From: Legionella_A sp963772805
GTDB taxonomy: Bacteria > Pseudomonadota > Gammaproteobacteria > Legionellales > Legionellaceae
Direction of reading: 5' to 3'
Length of the DNA stretch: 64,000 nucleotides
Assembly: GCA_963772805.1 (NCBI GenBank)
Contig: CAVYYU010000002.1
Coordinates: 540,725-604,724, forward strand
Each line of letters begins with the position of its first letter. Position 1 is the stretch's first letter. Below the pieces are notes generated by a model. It had not been told where the DNA came from and did not search any database. It saw only the letters and a program-made list of their open reading frames with translations. Position numbers and translations under genes: made by a program. Positions 1 to 9,057 of the stretch are shown here, piece by piece.

Positions 1-1
1 T

Positions 2-1192
2 CGTGACCTTTTCTATAATGCGCCTGTGCGTAAAAAATTCCTCAAATCAGAGCGCAGCGAATACCTGGCGATTGAAACCGTGGTTAGGCGTTTTGCCTTG
101 AGCGCACCGGCAATAGCGGTCAATCTGAAACACAATGGCAAAGAGATGCTCTCATTGCCTGCCGCCTTATGTGATAAAACCAGGCTTTTGCGTATCAAAA
201 AACTATTAGGAAAAACCTTTCTTGAGCAAGCGGGTTACCTGGATATAGAACGCGCAGGCATGCGTTTGCAGGGGTGGGTTAGTGGTGCTGACTATCAGCG
301 CAGTCAAAGTGACAAGCAGTGGGTGTATATTAATCAACGCATGGTGAAAGATAAATTAGTGAATCATGCGATTAAGCAAGCTTATGAACATATACTCTAC
401 CCCGGACGATATCCTGCCTGCTTGTTGTATTTAACGATGCCGGCGCAAGAGGTTGATGTAAACGTGCATCCGACTAAGCATGAAGTACGTTTTCAACAGC
501 CAAGGCTGGTGCATGACTTGATTGTTTCCCAAATAGCGCAAGCGTTGGTGGTGCCAGTAGTCCCTGTAACAACCCAACATATGGAAAAAACGCAGCCGGT
601 CATGGCGTTGCGCGAAAATTATATTAAACAACCGCTGCCTGCGGCATTAGCTATTGGTACAGGTAAACATCAGCGTTGGGTTGTGCTCAATAGCGATTTT
701 GCTTTAGTTTTTTTGCATGAGCAGCCTTTTTTAGTCGATATTGCACGCTTGCAACAACAGCGCATGCAAACCAGTTTACCTGAGCAATCATTACCGTTTG
801 CCAGTCGACCATTATTAGTACCGATCAGTTATCCAATAACCGCGGCAAATTATCAGGTGATTGAGCAATGTCAGTCGCAATTGCAACAACTGGGAGTTGA
901 ACTTGGATTAATAAGTGAAACGCAGGTGATCGTGCGCAGTGTGCCTATCGCGTTGCCGCAGCTGGATATCAAGCGATTTGTTGAGCAGTTGCTCAAGCGC
1001 ACAGTTTATGATTTACCACAATTGATCAAGCTATTAATTGCCTGCCAATCATTTGATACTGCTCACTTGACGGATGAGGAGCAAGAAGAACTCTCCCATT
1101 CGTTGCAATACAAGTTAGGGCAAAGTAGCGCGACCAAACCTTGGTGCTTAAAATTAGACCTTGAAAATTGTCGAGATATTGTTCATGTCTAA
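2..1192 (+). CDS. mutL: DNA mismatch repair protein MutL (5' end outside window)
   Basis: MutL is the GHKL ATPase that couples MutS mismatch recognition to downstream repair steps. The frame is open from the first bases; the visible start reads RDLFYNAPVRKKFLKS, the conserved segment after the N-terminal ATPase motifs, so the N-terminal ATP-binding part lies outside the window. The transducer-domain motif VDVNVHPTKHEVRF follows at about codons 150-165. A low-complexity linker and a C-terminal dimerisation domain complete the protein. I do not see the DQHAxxE endonuclease motif in the C-terminal domain; the equivalent stretch reads FLVDIARLQQQR, as in MutL proteins without nuclease activity. 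The end overlaps the start of miaA by 8 bases, the usual mutL-miaA arrangement in Gammaproteobacteria. Confidence 0.95.
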   Translation, partial: RDLFYNAPVRKKFLKSERSEYLAIETVVRRFALSAPAIAVNLKHNGKEMLSLPAALCDKTRLLRIKKLLGKTFLEQAGYLDIERAGMRLQGWVSGADYQRSQSDKQWVYINQRMVKDKLVNHAIKQAYEHILYPGRYPACLLYLTMPAQEVDVNVHPTKHEVRFQQPRLVHDLIVSQIAQALVVPVVPVTTQHMEKTQPVMALRENYIKQPLPAALAIGTGKHQRWVVLNSDFALVFLHEQPFLVDIARLQQQRMQTSLPEQSLPFASRPLLVPISYPITAANYQVIEQCQSQLQQLGVELGLISETQVIVRSVPIALPQLDIKRFVEQLLKRTVYDLPQLIKLLIACQSFDTAHLTDEEQEELSHSLQYKLGQSSATKPWCLKLDLENCRDIVHV

Positions 1193-2120
1193 ACCAGTTT
1201 TTTGTCTAATGGGCCCGACGGCTTCGGGAAAAACAGATCTGGCTTGTGACTTGATACGGCATTTTCCATTTGAAATTATCAGTGTTGATTCGGCAATGAT
1301 TTATCGCGGCATGGACATTGGCACGGCGAAACCAGATAGCACCACGTTGGCAGGTGCTCCACATCATTTGATCGACATTCTTGACCCGCCGCAAAGTTAT
1401 TCTGCCGCGCAGTTTTGTACAGACGTTAATACACTGTGCGAGAATATTTTTAGCCGCGGAAAATTGCCGTTGCTGGTGGGGGGCACCATGATGTATTTTC
1501 GCGCCTTGCAGCAAGGTTTGTCTAGATTGCCGCCAGCAGATGAACAAGTCCGTGAGCAGCTGCTGCAACAGGCAAAAATTCAAGGTTGGGAGCACCTGCA
1601 TCAGGAGCTGTCTGCCTTGGACCCGATAGCGGCGGCTAGAATTCATTGTAATGATACGCAGCGTATACAAAGAGCCTTGGAAATTTATCGGTTGACAGGC
1701 AAGCCCTTATCAGATTTTCTAGGCTCAGACACTGAAGTATCGGATTATCAATTCGAAAATTTGATTTTGATGCCCGAAGATCGCCAATGGCTGCACCAAC
1801 GAATAGCACTGCGTTTTGAACAGATGTTAGCACAGGGATTTATTGCCGAGGTTGAACAATTATTGCAACAATGGCCGCTTCCCCCAGACTGCCCGTCTAT
1901 GCGTAGCGTCGGCTATCGACAGGTGAGGGCGTACTTGCAAGGCGAATACGATTATCCCGCTTTGTGCGCTAAAGGGGTTGCTGCAACGCGGCAATTGGCC
2001 AAGCGCCAGTTAACATGGCTTAGACATTGGCCTGCTGCATACAATTTTTCAGCCCAAAATCCGGCCGTTGGCAATGAAATCATGGCGATCGTCCGGCAAA
2101 TATTGGATAATTTGCAATAG
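1185..2120 (+). CDS. miaA: tRNA dimethylallyltransferase MiaA
   Basis: MiaA transfers a dimethylallyl group to A37 of tRNAs reading UNN codons, the first step of ms2i6A synthesis. The P-loop GPTASGKT lies right after the start, followed by the DSAMIYRGMDIGTAKP motif and the later RSVGYRQ segment, all family hallmarks. I take the ATG at 1185 (MSKPVFCLMGPTASGKT), which overlaps mutL by 8 bases; a TTG 24 bases upstream is possible but would add a non-conserved extension. Length of 311 residues is normal. It is translationally coupled to mutL. Confidence 0.96.
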   Translation: MSKPVFCLMGPTASGKTDLACDLIRHFPFEIISVDSAMIYRGMDIGTAKPDSTTLAGAPHHLIDILDPPQSYSAAQFCTDVNTLCENIFSRGKLPLLVGGTMMYFRALQQGLSRLPPADEQVREQLLQQAKIQGWEHLHQELSALDPIAAARIHCNDTQRIQRALEIYRLTGKPLSDFLGSDTEVSDYQFENLILMPEDRQWLHQRIALRFEQMLAQGFIAEVEQLLQQWPLPPDCPSMRSVGYRQVRAYLQGEYDYPALCAKGVAATRQLAKRQLTWLRHWPAAYNFSAQNPAVGNEIMAIVRQILDNLQ

Positions 2121-2143
2121 AAAAATGATTACCGAGGAAAATA

Positions 2144-2341
2144 ATGTCGAATCCGAAAAAACAAAAGCAGGCCTGTGCTGAAAAAAGTTATGTCGTGCAT
2201 CGTAATGAGCTGCCTTTGAGCTGCCCTACCAATGAGATGGAACTATGGAACGCACACCCTAAAGTATATTTGCCTATTGAAAAGACTGGTGTTGAAGTAT
2301 GCCCTTATTGTGGTGCTCGTTTTGTTTTAGAAGATGATTAA
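2144..2341 (+). CDS. Small zinc-finger (CHCC-type) protein
   Basis: A 65-residue protein with a C-terminal CPYCG zinc knuckle and an upstream Cys/His pair (LSCPTNEMELWNAHP), the pattern of bacterial zf-CHCC proteins related to the mitochondrial complex I subunit NDUFS6. The role in bacteria is not established. It begins 23 bases after miaA with an AGGAAAAT ribosome-binding site, and its stop overlaps the start of the next gene by 8 bases, so it is probably cotranscribed with it. Confidence 0.8.
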   Translation: MSNPKKQKQACAEKSYVVHRNELPLSCPTNEMELWNAHPKVYLPIEKTGVEVCPYCGARFVLEDD

Positions 2342-3377
2342 ATCAATTTGTATCGTGCGTTTGTCGGCATTGGGTGATGTGCTCATGCTCGTGCCTTTAA
2401 TCAGAACCCTGCAAGCCAACATTCCCAACGTGGCATTGACCTGGGTGATTTCACGTCCTGCCTATGATTTGGTTGAGGACATGGATGGTGTTGAATTCAT
2501 TGTCATCGATAAGCCAAACAATCTTGCGGATTACTGGCAATTCGGAAAAACAATGCGTGCGAGCCGTTTTGATGTGTTGCTAGCCGCGCAGGCGAGTTTT
2601 CGCGCGAACCTGCTCTATCCGTTAATCAGTGCCAAACGTAAGATTGGTTATGATCGACTTCGAGCCAAAGATGGTCATGGTTGGTTTATTAATGAATCTA
2701 TTACTCCGGGGCAGGATCATACTCTGGAAGGGTTCCTTAAATTTGCTGATGCATTGGGTATTCACGAAAAAAAAATCAGCTGGGATTTGCCTATTCAGGA
2801 AGCTGATCGTCAATGGGCGCGAGATCATCTACCGCAAGCGAGCGGGCCTATTTTCCTTCTTAATCCCGCCGCGAGTAAGCCTGAGCGCAGTTGGCCGGTT
2901 GAGCGTTACATTGCCGTGATCGACTATCTACAAACCCACTGGGGAGCTCAAATCGTGTTAACCGGTGGTCCTGGTGAATACGATAAACAGTTGGCAGATG
3001 CGATAAGCAAGGATGTGACGGTTACCAATCTGGTTGGAAAAACCAAGCCGAAGCAATTATTAGCAGTCATTCAGGAAGCTTCTCTATTGCTTTGCCCTGA
3101 TACCGGTCCTTCTCACATGGCCGCTGCAGTTGGAACACCGGTGGTTGCCTTGCATGCGGTGACTAGCGCTGAGGTATCAGGTCCTTATACCTATCGTCAC
3201 TTGGCCGTTGATTGTTACCCTGAGGCCAGGGAAACCGTTTTGAAAAAAAATGCGAATAATAATATTTGGGGAACGCATGCGCACGGAGCGAAAACCATGG
3301 AGTTAATCACAGTTGCTGCGGTGATAAGCAAACTGCAGATAGTGTTGCCAATGTTGGGCTGTGTGCCAAAAAGCTAG
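2334..3377 (+). CDS. Glycosyltransferase family 9 (ADP-heptose:LPS heptosyltransferase-like)
   Basis: GT9 enzymes transfer heptose from ADP-heptose to the lipopolysaccharide inner core at the inner face of the cytoplasmic membrane. The N-terminus IVRLSALGDVLMLVPLIRTLQ is the typical GT9 start, and the C-terminal half has the CPDTGPSHMAAAVGTPVVALH nucleotide-sugar binding motif. The length of 347 residues fits the family. I cannot decide between WaaC, WaaF and a paralogue without alignment. It overlaps the zinc-finger gene by 8 bases. Confidence 0.88.
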   Translation: MIKSICIVRLSALGDVLMLVPLIRTLQANIPNVALTWVISRPAYDLVEDMDGVEFIVIDKPNNLADYWQFGKTMRASRFDVLLAAQASFRANLLYPLISAKRKIGYDRLRAKDGHGWFINESITPGQDHTLEGFLKFADALGIHEKKISWDLPIQEADRQWARDHLPQASGPIFLLNPAASKPERSWPVERYIAVIDYLQTHWGAQIVLTGGPGEYDKQLADAISKDVTVTNLVGKTKPKQLLAVIQEASLLLCPDTGPSHMAAAVGTPVVALHAVTSAEVSGPYTYRHLAVDCYPEARETVLKKNANNNIWGTHAHGAKTMELITVAAVISKLQIVLPMLGCVPKS

Positions 3378-3430
3378 TACCGCGTCCATTTAGTGTTGAC
3401 CGGTGATCCTGTATAACTATTATTCACACC

Positions 3431-3512
3431 GTAGGTTGGCGCTGAGCATAACCCAACAATCGTGGCACGGGAAGTTATCTTGTTGGGCTTTGCTACCGCA
3501 CAGCACCAACCC
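3431..3512. repeat. Pair of imperfect intergenic palindromes (GTAGGTTGG / CCCAAC type)
   Basis: Between the heptosyltransferase-like gene and icmX there are two facing imperfect inverted repeats: GTAGGTTGG...CCCAACA at 3431-3457 and TGTTGGGC...CACCAACCC at 3480-3512. They resemble the short GGTTGGG/CCCAACC extragenic palindromes common in proteobacteria. They could also form stem-loops at the convergent gene ends. Only one locus is visible here, so copy number is unknown. Confidence 0.45.
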
Positions 3513-3570
3513 ATAACAACCCGTCAAAAGTAAAAAACGGTACTAGTAGTGATTGATAAAGTCAGTTTTT

Positions 3571-4956
3571 TTATTGCATCGACCTTTCCTTTACGCTAGA
3601 GAGGGAAGGTTTGCCTAGGTTCATGCTTTGCAGCAGTAACATCGAATTAGTTAATAACAACCGTTCTTCCTGTTGACGACTTAAATAGAGCTGATAATTG
3701 ATTTCCGCGAGCAAGGTGGCGATTTCTTTTTGCACGGTTGCAGGGGAAGCCGTATTAATTTGGTTTAACCATTGCGGACTTTTATTGTTAGGATCGCTAT
3801 CTGGCTTAAACAGGCGCCAACTTGCCATTGTAAACTCGCTCAATGCCTGACTGGTTGGACTCCCTTGATTGCCAGCTGGATTTTGTGGCAGTCGTTTAGA
3901 CATAATATAATAAAAATTGCTGATTGCTACCGACCTCTGAGCGGCATAAACGCGCAAAGATGCCAAATAGTTTGATATGATTCCTTGGGCTTTCTTTTGG
4001 GTAATGATCTCAGCAGGCGTGGCTGGAATTTCATCTGTGCCTAGTTGCTTGATTGCAGCTGTATAGAGTGAGTCATAATCTGACCACTTAGGCAAAGGTA
4101 TAGGTGCTACCGCGCCTGTCGCATAGCGAATAAAATTAGCGGCTTGTTGCACTTGATTATCCATTGTTGCGGTTAATCCTTGGCTGTTTCCTGAGGACCC
4201 TGAGTTTGACGCAGGAGCGGAGTAAAGCATGGGAGCAAGAAGCGTGTTGCTATTTAACTGGGATATATATTGTTGATTATATGCATAGCTAAAAAACTCC
4301 TGGGGGGAGGGTAGTCTGCCAACCACATTGCTCATTACTGTATATTCTGAAAGGTAACCGCAGTTGTAATTCCAATCTTTTGCTGAGGTATTACTCATGC
4401 AATAGGTGTAATCAGGTGTACCAAGAATATTTAAAACAGCCTGACTCACTGGATCGGGTTGAAAGTTCTGTTGATCAATCAGCGGATTGGCGGAAGCGGT
4501 CGCTTGTGCGTTGGGACTGTTGTAGCTGGGAAAGGAGGCGTTGACGAATTGATTAATGAAAGAATATTCGGAGGAGGTGGGAACAAGTCGTGATGTTTCT
4601 GTGTTTATAGCCGTCACAGGCGTCGCGCCGAGCATGGTGATGTATACATAATTTTGGGCCAGCTGCATCGCTGCCGGACCTATTAATTGTTGTGACACCG
4701 CAGTCGTGATAGCTTGGGTAATATCATATCCGAGGTACCCGCCTAAACTATCCAAATCTTTTTTTATCTCTTCCAATACCTTCTTGCTAGCCTCGAGGCT
4801 TGCATTATTAGCGCTCATGTTTGTGTTGGTATTGTTATAGTAGTCCTCGGTTGTTGAATAGAATGCGGCGGTGTCTGCATCAACTGTTGCGGCATTGATA
4901 GGCATGGTCGAAAATAATAACAAGCTTGGTAAAATCAGACGAGATATTGTATGCAT
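3571..4956 (-). CDS. icmX: Dot/Icm type IVB secretion system protein IcmX
   Basis: IcmX is a secreted/periplasmic component of the Dot/Icm system required for effector translocation in Legionella and Coxiella. The protein is 461 residues with a clear signal peptide (about residues 1-22, ending NAA), followed by a Ser/Asn/Gln-rich region and an Ala-rich helical C-terminal half. IcmX is poorly conserved, and I assign it mainly by gene order: it directly follows icmW on the same strand, TAATG one-base overlap, as in L. pneumophila. Two-cysteine pairs in the middle (YCM and NYNCGYL) may form a disulfide. Confidence 0.88.
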   Translation of the reverse strand: MHTISRLILPSLLLFSTMPINAATVDADTAAFYSTTEDYYNNTNTNMSANNASLEASKKVLEEIKKDLDSLGGYLGYDITQAITTAVSQQLIGPAAMQLAQNYVYITMLGATPVTAINTETSRLVPTSSEYSFINQFVNASFPSYNSPNAQATASANPLIDQQNFQPDPVSQAVLNILGTPDYTYCMSNTSAKDWNYNCGYLSEYTVMSNVVGRLPSPQEFFSYAYNQQYISQLNSNTLLAPMLYSAPASNSGSSGNSQGLTATMDNQVQQAANFIRYATGAVAPIPLPKWSDYDSLYTAAIKQLGTDEIPATPAEIITQKKAQGIISNYLASLRVYAAQRSVAISNFYYIMSKRLPQNPAGNQGSPTSQALSEFTMASWRLFKPDSDPNNKSPQWLNQINTASPATVQKEIATLLAEINYQLYLSRQQEERLLLTNSMLLLQSMNLGKPSLSSVKERSMQ

Positions 4957-5411
4957 TATTCTTCCCCTTCAAGAGCACGTGCGACGAGTTTAAGCCGATA
5001 TTCGGAAAATACGCGAGATAATAGGCGCAGCCTTTCAAATACGATATTACGTTTAAGAAAAAAACCGGATGGGTCATTGGTCGATACGCTAGTCTCTTCC
5101 GCATGAATGAGAACTCTTGAAGCGCTGCCTGGATGCACGGTATCAATAGCTTGCAGCAGTCGTAGCCCTCGCCCTGATTTTATATTGCCAATAAGCCGGA
5201 TAAATTTATCCTGCTGGCCTAAGACATTCATGTCAATTGTGGCGATATCATCCAATTCTTTACCGAGTTGGGTAATGGCCTGTTCCAGCTGCGGGTCACC
5301 ATCAAGTGTCCAGTCTTCAACGCTTTCCATGAAGGTAATCACGCGATATATCATCGGATCGACGTATTCGTGCCAGTATTGGGTAGCTTTTTCGTGACTA
5401 AGGTCGGGCAT
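4956..5411 (-). CDS. icmW: Dot/Icm adaptor protein IcmW
   Basis: IcmW is the small acidic cytoplasmic chaperone that, with IcmS, binds effectors and brings them to the DotL coupling complex. The 151-residue protein is highly conserved: it contains DPMIYRVITFMESVEDWTLDG, NIKSGRGLRLLQAIDT and HPGSASRVLIHAEE, which I recognise from Legionella IcmW. It is the first gene of an icmW-icmX unit and is divergent from icmV-dotA. There is no good Shine-Dalgarno sequence; the bases before the start read GAGTAAAAC. Confidence 0.97.
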   Translation of the reverse strand: MPDLSHEKATQYWHEYVDPMIYRVITFMESVEDWTLDGDPQLEQAITQLGKELDDIATIDMNVLGQQDKFIRLIGNIKSGRGLRLLQAIDTVHPGSASRVLIHAEETSVSTNDPSGFFLKRNIVFERLRLLSRVFSEYRLKLVARALEGEE

Positions 5412-5413
5412 GT

Positions 5414-5429
5414 TTTACTCGTTTTTTAC
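5414..5429 (-). promoter_or_regulatory. Possible CpxR-like tandem GTAAA-N6-GTAAA
   Basis: On the minus strand two GTAAA pentamers separated by 6 bases lie just upstream of the icmW start, within the divergent icmW/icmV spacer. CpxR of enterobacteria binds tandem GTAAA, and CpxR controls several dot/icm genes in Legionella. The spacer is AT-rich, so chance occurrence is possible, and the site is unusually close to the start codon. Confidence 0.3.
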
Positions 5430-5520
5430 CTTTTAGGTATATTTATCATGATGCATTTCATTTTATTTAACTACTATAATATAGTATGGTTAAAAGTCTA
5501 TCGGAAAAAAAGTAAAATAT

Positions 5521-5976
5521 ATGAAAAAAAAATCCGGCTCAAGAACTTGGCGAATCATTACTCGTATCTTTAATTTTAGGTATTGGATCGATTGGGATCG
5601 GGTAAAAAGTTATTACTTGGTTTTGAAGGCTGCGATTAAAAATATTTTTATTGTCCAAGACTATAAAGCCAGTGAGTCATTTGCTGAAGCTAAAACTCGG
5701 ATGCAATTATCCGATAGTGAATTGCAGTCGCGGCAAAAAGGTTTGCTCAGGCTAAGCATAATAATGCTCTGCATGGCTATACTGATATTTGCTTATGCTA
5801 TTTATCAACTTTATTCTTTTAATTTTTTCGCGTTTTTTTTGAGTTTGGTCGTCATGATGCTGGGCATGGCTCTTGCTTTTCGCTATCACTTTTGGTACTT
5901 CCAAATTAAAGAACGAAAACTGGGCTGCAGCATTAGCGAATGGTTCTGGCTGGGTTTAATGGGTGGAAAACGATGA
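5521..5976 (+). CDS. icmV: Dot/Icm inner-membrane protein IcmV
   Basis: IcmV is a small inner-membrane protein of the Dot/Icm system, needed for intracellular growth in Legionella. The 151-residue product has a basic N-terminus, a central soluble part and two closely spaced hydrophobic segments (about residues 80-98 and 101-120), then a basic C-terminus. It precedes dotA and overlaps it by 4 bases (ATGA), exactly as in Legionella. The function inside the machine is not well defined. Confidence 0.92.
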   Translation: MKKKSGSRTWRIITRIFNFRYWIDWDRVKSYYLVLKAAIKNIFIVQDYKASESFAEAKTRMQLSDSELQSRQKGLLRLSIIMLCMAILIFAYAIYQLYSFNFFAFFLSLVVMMLGMALAFRYHFWYFQIKERKLGCSISEWFWLGLMGGKR

Positions 5977-8960
5977 ATAAATTTATGCTCGCTTTGTCAC
6001 TGATTTTTTTCCCCATATTGGCGTTGGCCGGGAGCAGTTCGCTCAGCTTTGCGCCGCCGCCGGGCGACCTTTCCATGATTTTCCTAGGCAACCTCTTCGG
6101 CATAGTCGACGGGGTTTTGCACGGTACCGGCAGTCAAATAATGGGCGCTATGTTCGCTGTATTCAATTCGGCGGTGCTTGCCTTGGGTGGTATTATCATC
6201 ACCTATACCCTATTAGTGTCAACCATGAATACGGCACATGAAGGGCAAATGCTGGGTCAAAAATGGTCTTCGATCTGGATTCCTGTTCGTTCAACCGTTG
6301 GTTTGGCGCTGTTAATCCCCAAAGCTTCTGGTTATTGTATGATGCAGATTTTTGTCATGTGGATTGTGGCACAGGGTATTGGTGCTGCGGATAAGGTCTG
6401 GGACGCGGCCCTCAATTATTTAAATCGCGGCGGGGTGATTATTCAGGCACAAGTGAATCCTGCCATGGATTTGTTGGCACAAAAAACATCGGGTGTTGCC
6501 GGTGCAGCCCAGACTATTTTGGCCGGGCAGGTGTGCATGATTAGCTTGCATAAGCAATTAGAAAGTCAGCGTCAAGCTTATTTAATACAGAAGCAGGCAA
6601 AGTCAGGACCCTGTTATGGAACCCCCACCGCATTAATGAAACAATTTTGTGATACAGCAGTTCCAGATTTTATCGACTCGGTGAATACTATTGATGTTCA
6701 AGGGAGTTTCAATCCAGATACAGTGACGACTAATGATGCTCTAGGGAATTCAATCAATCAGTCCGCTTACACGGCAAAAATGCCCAATGTTGCTTCTGAT
6801 TCGTTCTATGCTGCTCTTAATGGAGTTTGTGGCGAGATTAGCTGGTACCCTTATACGTTTACATCTGATCCCAAAGCAATAAACACCATTAAAAGTGGTG
6901 ATATAGAAACGGCTAAGATGTCGAGAGCGATTGCTATTCAACAAATGTATTTGGATCTGTCTACAGTCGCTGAAATAATGGTTAGTAATTCCCCTGCTTT
7001 TTCGTCACAAGGCAATGGGAATCAAGCACCTTATGCTCCCATGGCTGCACAACAGTTTGGTGTCCCTATGACCATATCAGGTGAGCCCTGTGTAGATAGC
7101 AGCACGCCGAGCTGTAATTCCTGGGGCAGTGCCACAGGAAGTTCGAGCCCTCCTCTATTTAATGGTGACGAATTTCACGGGGCACTAGCTGATTACAATG
7201 GAATAATGGCTCCTACAATTACTCTCAATCTTCAGGCGAAAAATGCCTTCGATGAGAGTTTAAGCAGGGAGTTTATCGCTAAGGCGAGAAGTCAGGGATG
7301 GTTATTGGCAGGGAGTTATTTCTTTGATTTAGTAACACTAAATACAAGGGGCGGATCCGGCGAGCCTACTCTGGACAAGATGGATACTGTCAATACAGGT
7401 TTGGAAGCTAGTAAGTTTAACGTAAAAGATTTGGCTGCAGGATTTACTAGCGATGCTGCGTCTAATACTTTTTGCGCAGGTTCTTCTGCACCTTCAGTGC
7501 TTCTCTGTGAATTTTTTGATAAAGATGTTAGTAAAGTTGTTGCAATACAGCAGTTGATTAATGGTACTGGCTTTCTTTATGGTACTGTACCAGAACCGGA
7601 TCTGAGCGGCAAACTGCTGTATGTCCAAAACAATCAATTATCATCAACGGTTTATGGTTATGTAAACAATGCCATGATCTTACAACTGGTCGGTCAGCCT
7701 GGTCAGAGTCAGATGACATTTGCGAAGCAAATCCGTGTTCACCCTTCATTAACGTATTTTGAATTGCCCGAAATAGATTTCCCATGCTGGGGGGGGGATT
7801 TTGTGCCATGTCTGGGAACGATATTCGGAGGTTTAATCTATAATGTTATTTTGAGATCTGTTCTGAATGCGTTAATGGCGGCTTTTTCTGCAATCATTCA
7901 GACGGTTATTATGTCCTTTCTTGCGGTCCCGCTGCAGGGTATGGCGGTTATTTTTCAAAAGGGTTTGGCAATTGTTTCACAGCCTGGTGTTAATCCTATT
8001 GTGGCGCTTGCTAATATGGGAACTTATTATATAAATTTTGCGGGTAATTTGTGGATTATGTTGCTTGAATTATCAATTGGAACCATGCTAATACCCGTTA
8101 TCGGAACCTTTATTTTGATTGTTATCATGATGGTTATGCCGTTATTGATTGCGTGGGTAGGTGTCATGGTGAGTATTGGCGGGAGTACCGCCTATTATGT
8201 ACCCTTGTTGCCTTATATGATATTTACTTTTGGCGGCATCGCCTGGATGATGGCTGTAATAGAAGCTATGGTCGCAGCCCCACTTGTAGCACTTGGTATA
8301 ACCCATCCTGAGGGCCATGATGCGTTTGGTAAAGGAGAACAGGCTATCATGATTATCTTGAATGTCTTTCTAAGACCTTCGATGATGATTATTGGTTATA
8401 TCAGTGCCATTGCTTTGTCTTATGTAGGCGTGTGGCTTTTGAATGCTGGTTTTGATAATGCCGTTGGTTTTATCCAGGGAGGTGCTAAATTTGGCACTCA
8501 AAGTGGAGGACTATTCGATAATTTGGCCGGTATGACAAGTTTTGGTATGGATGCTCAAGATCAAACCAGGTTGAGTCAACTAAATAAGGGTGGTGGTGGT
8601 GTGACAGGTGGTTATGATGATTGGGCTGGTATTTTTGCCTTTTTCTTCTCAATCTTGGTTTATACGACTACGTACGTGACAATTGTGCAAAAATCATTCA
8701 CTTTGATTGCCGTCCTACCGGACAAGGTATTGCGCTGGATAGGCGGTGCGGCAGAGTCTACGGGATCTGAGTCGGCGGGATGGACTGAGGAGACGAAAGG
8801 AAAAGTGGGTGAGGCTAATACAGCGACACAAAGTGCTAAGGGAGCTATGGACAAACAGATGTCTGGCGGAGCTTCGCAAGCGGGAGGCAAGGCTAGTGAA
8901 TCTTCAAAAGATAGTAGTGGTGGCGGTGCCTCAGCTAAGGGCGGCGGCGGCGAGGGATGA
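5973..8960 (+). CDS. dotA: Dot/Icm polytopic membrane protein DotA
   Basis: DotA is the large polytopic inner-membrane protein of the Dot/Icm system; in Legionella it can also be released as ring-shaped oligomers. I choose the ATG at 5973, overlapping the icmV stop, which gives 995 residues and a proper signal-like start MNKFMLALSLIFFPILALAG. A conserved N-terminal part (SSIWIPVRSTVGLALLIPKASGYC) is followed by a large Cys-containing periplasmic domain (roughly residues 190-600). A cluster of hydrophobic spans (about 620-870) and a Gly/Ser-rich hydrophilic tail (about 925-995) follow. Length and layout match DotA of Legionella and Coxiella. Confidence 0.97.
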   Translation: MNKFMLALSLIFFPILALAGSSSLSFAPPPGDLSMIFLGNLFGIVDGVLHGTGSQIMGAMFAVFNSAVLALGGIIITYTLLVSTMNTAHEGQMLGQKWSSIWIPVRSTVGLALLIPKASGYCMMQIFVMWIVAQGIGAADKVWDAALNYLNRGGVIIQAQVNPAMDLLAQKTSGVAGAAQTILAGQVCMISLHKQLESQRQAYLIQKQAKSGPCYGTPTALMKQFCDTAVPDFIDSVNTIDVQGSFNPDTVTTNDALGNSINQSAYTAKMPNVASDSFYAALNGVCGEISWYPYTFTSDPKAINTIKSGDIETAKMSRAIAIQQMYLDLSTVAEIMVSNSPAFSSQGNGNQAPYAPMAAQQFGVPMTISGEPCVDSSTPSCNSWGSATGSSSPPLFNGDEFHGALADYNGIMAPTITLNLQAKNAFDESLSREFIAKARSQGWLLAGSYFFDLVTLNTRGGSGEPTLDKMDTVNTGLEASKFNVKDLAAGFTSDAASNTFCAGSSAPSVLLCEFFDKDVSKVVAIQQLINGTGFLYGTVPEPDLSGKLLYVQNNQLSSTVYGYVNNAMILQLVGQPGQSQMTFAKQIRVHPSLTYFELPEIDFPCWGGDFVPCLGTIFGGLIYNVILRSVLNALMAAFSAIIQTVIMSFLAVPLQGMAVIFQKGLAIVSQPGVNPIVALANMGTYYINFAGNLWIMLLELSIGTMLIPVIGTFILIVIMMVMPLLIAWVGVMVSIGGSTAYYVPLLPYMIFTFGGIAWMMAVIEAMVAAPLVALGITHPEGHDAFGKGEQAIMIILNVFLRPSMMIIGYISAIALSYVGVWLLNAGFDNAVGFIQGGAKFGTQSGGLFDNLAGMTSFGMDAQDQTRLSQLNKGGGGVTGGYDDWAGIFAFFFSILVYTTTYVTIVQKSFTLIAVLPDKVLRWIGGAAESTGSESAGWTEETKGKVGEANTATQSAKGAMDKQMSGGASQAGGKASESSKDSSGGGASAKGGGGEG

Positions 8961-9001
8961 GGGCGGCTCTTTGAATGCTCGTTTATGGCGCTGTTTCCCC
9001 G

Positions 9002-9030
9002 AAGAGCTTCGTATTTTATACGAGGCTCTT
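9002..9030 (+). terminator. Stem-loop between convergent dotA and dotB
   Basis: AAGAGCTTCGTA pairs with TACGAGGCTCTT (12 pairs, one G-U) around the 5-base loop TTTTA, 41 bases after the dotA stop. A pyrimidine-rich TCTTCTTA follows rather than a pure T-tract. It probably ends the icmV-dotA transcript. Confidence 0.6.
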
Positions 9031-9057
9031 CTTATGGGTTATATTCATACGTCGCGG

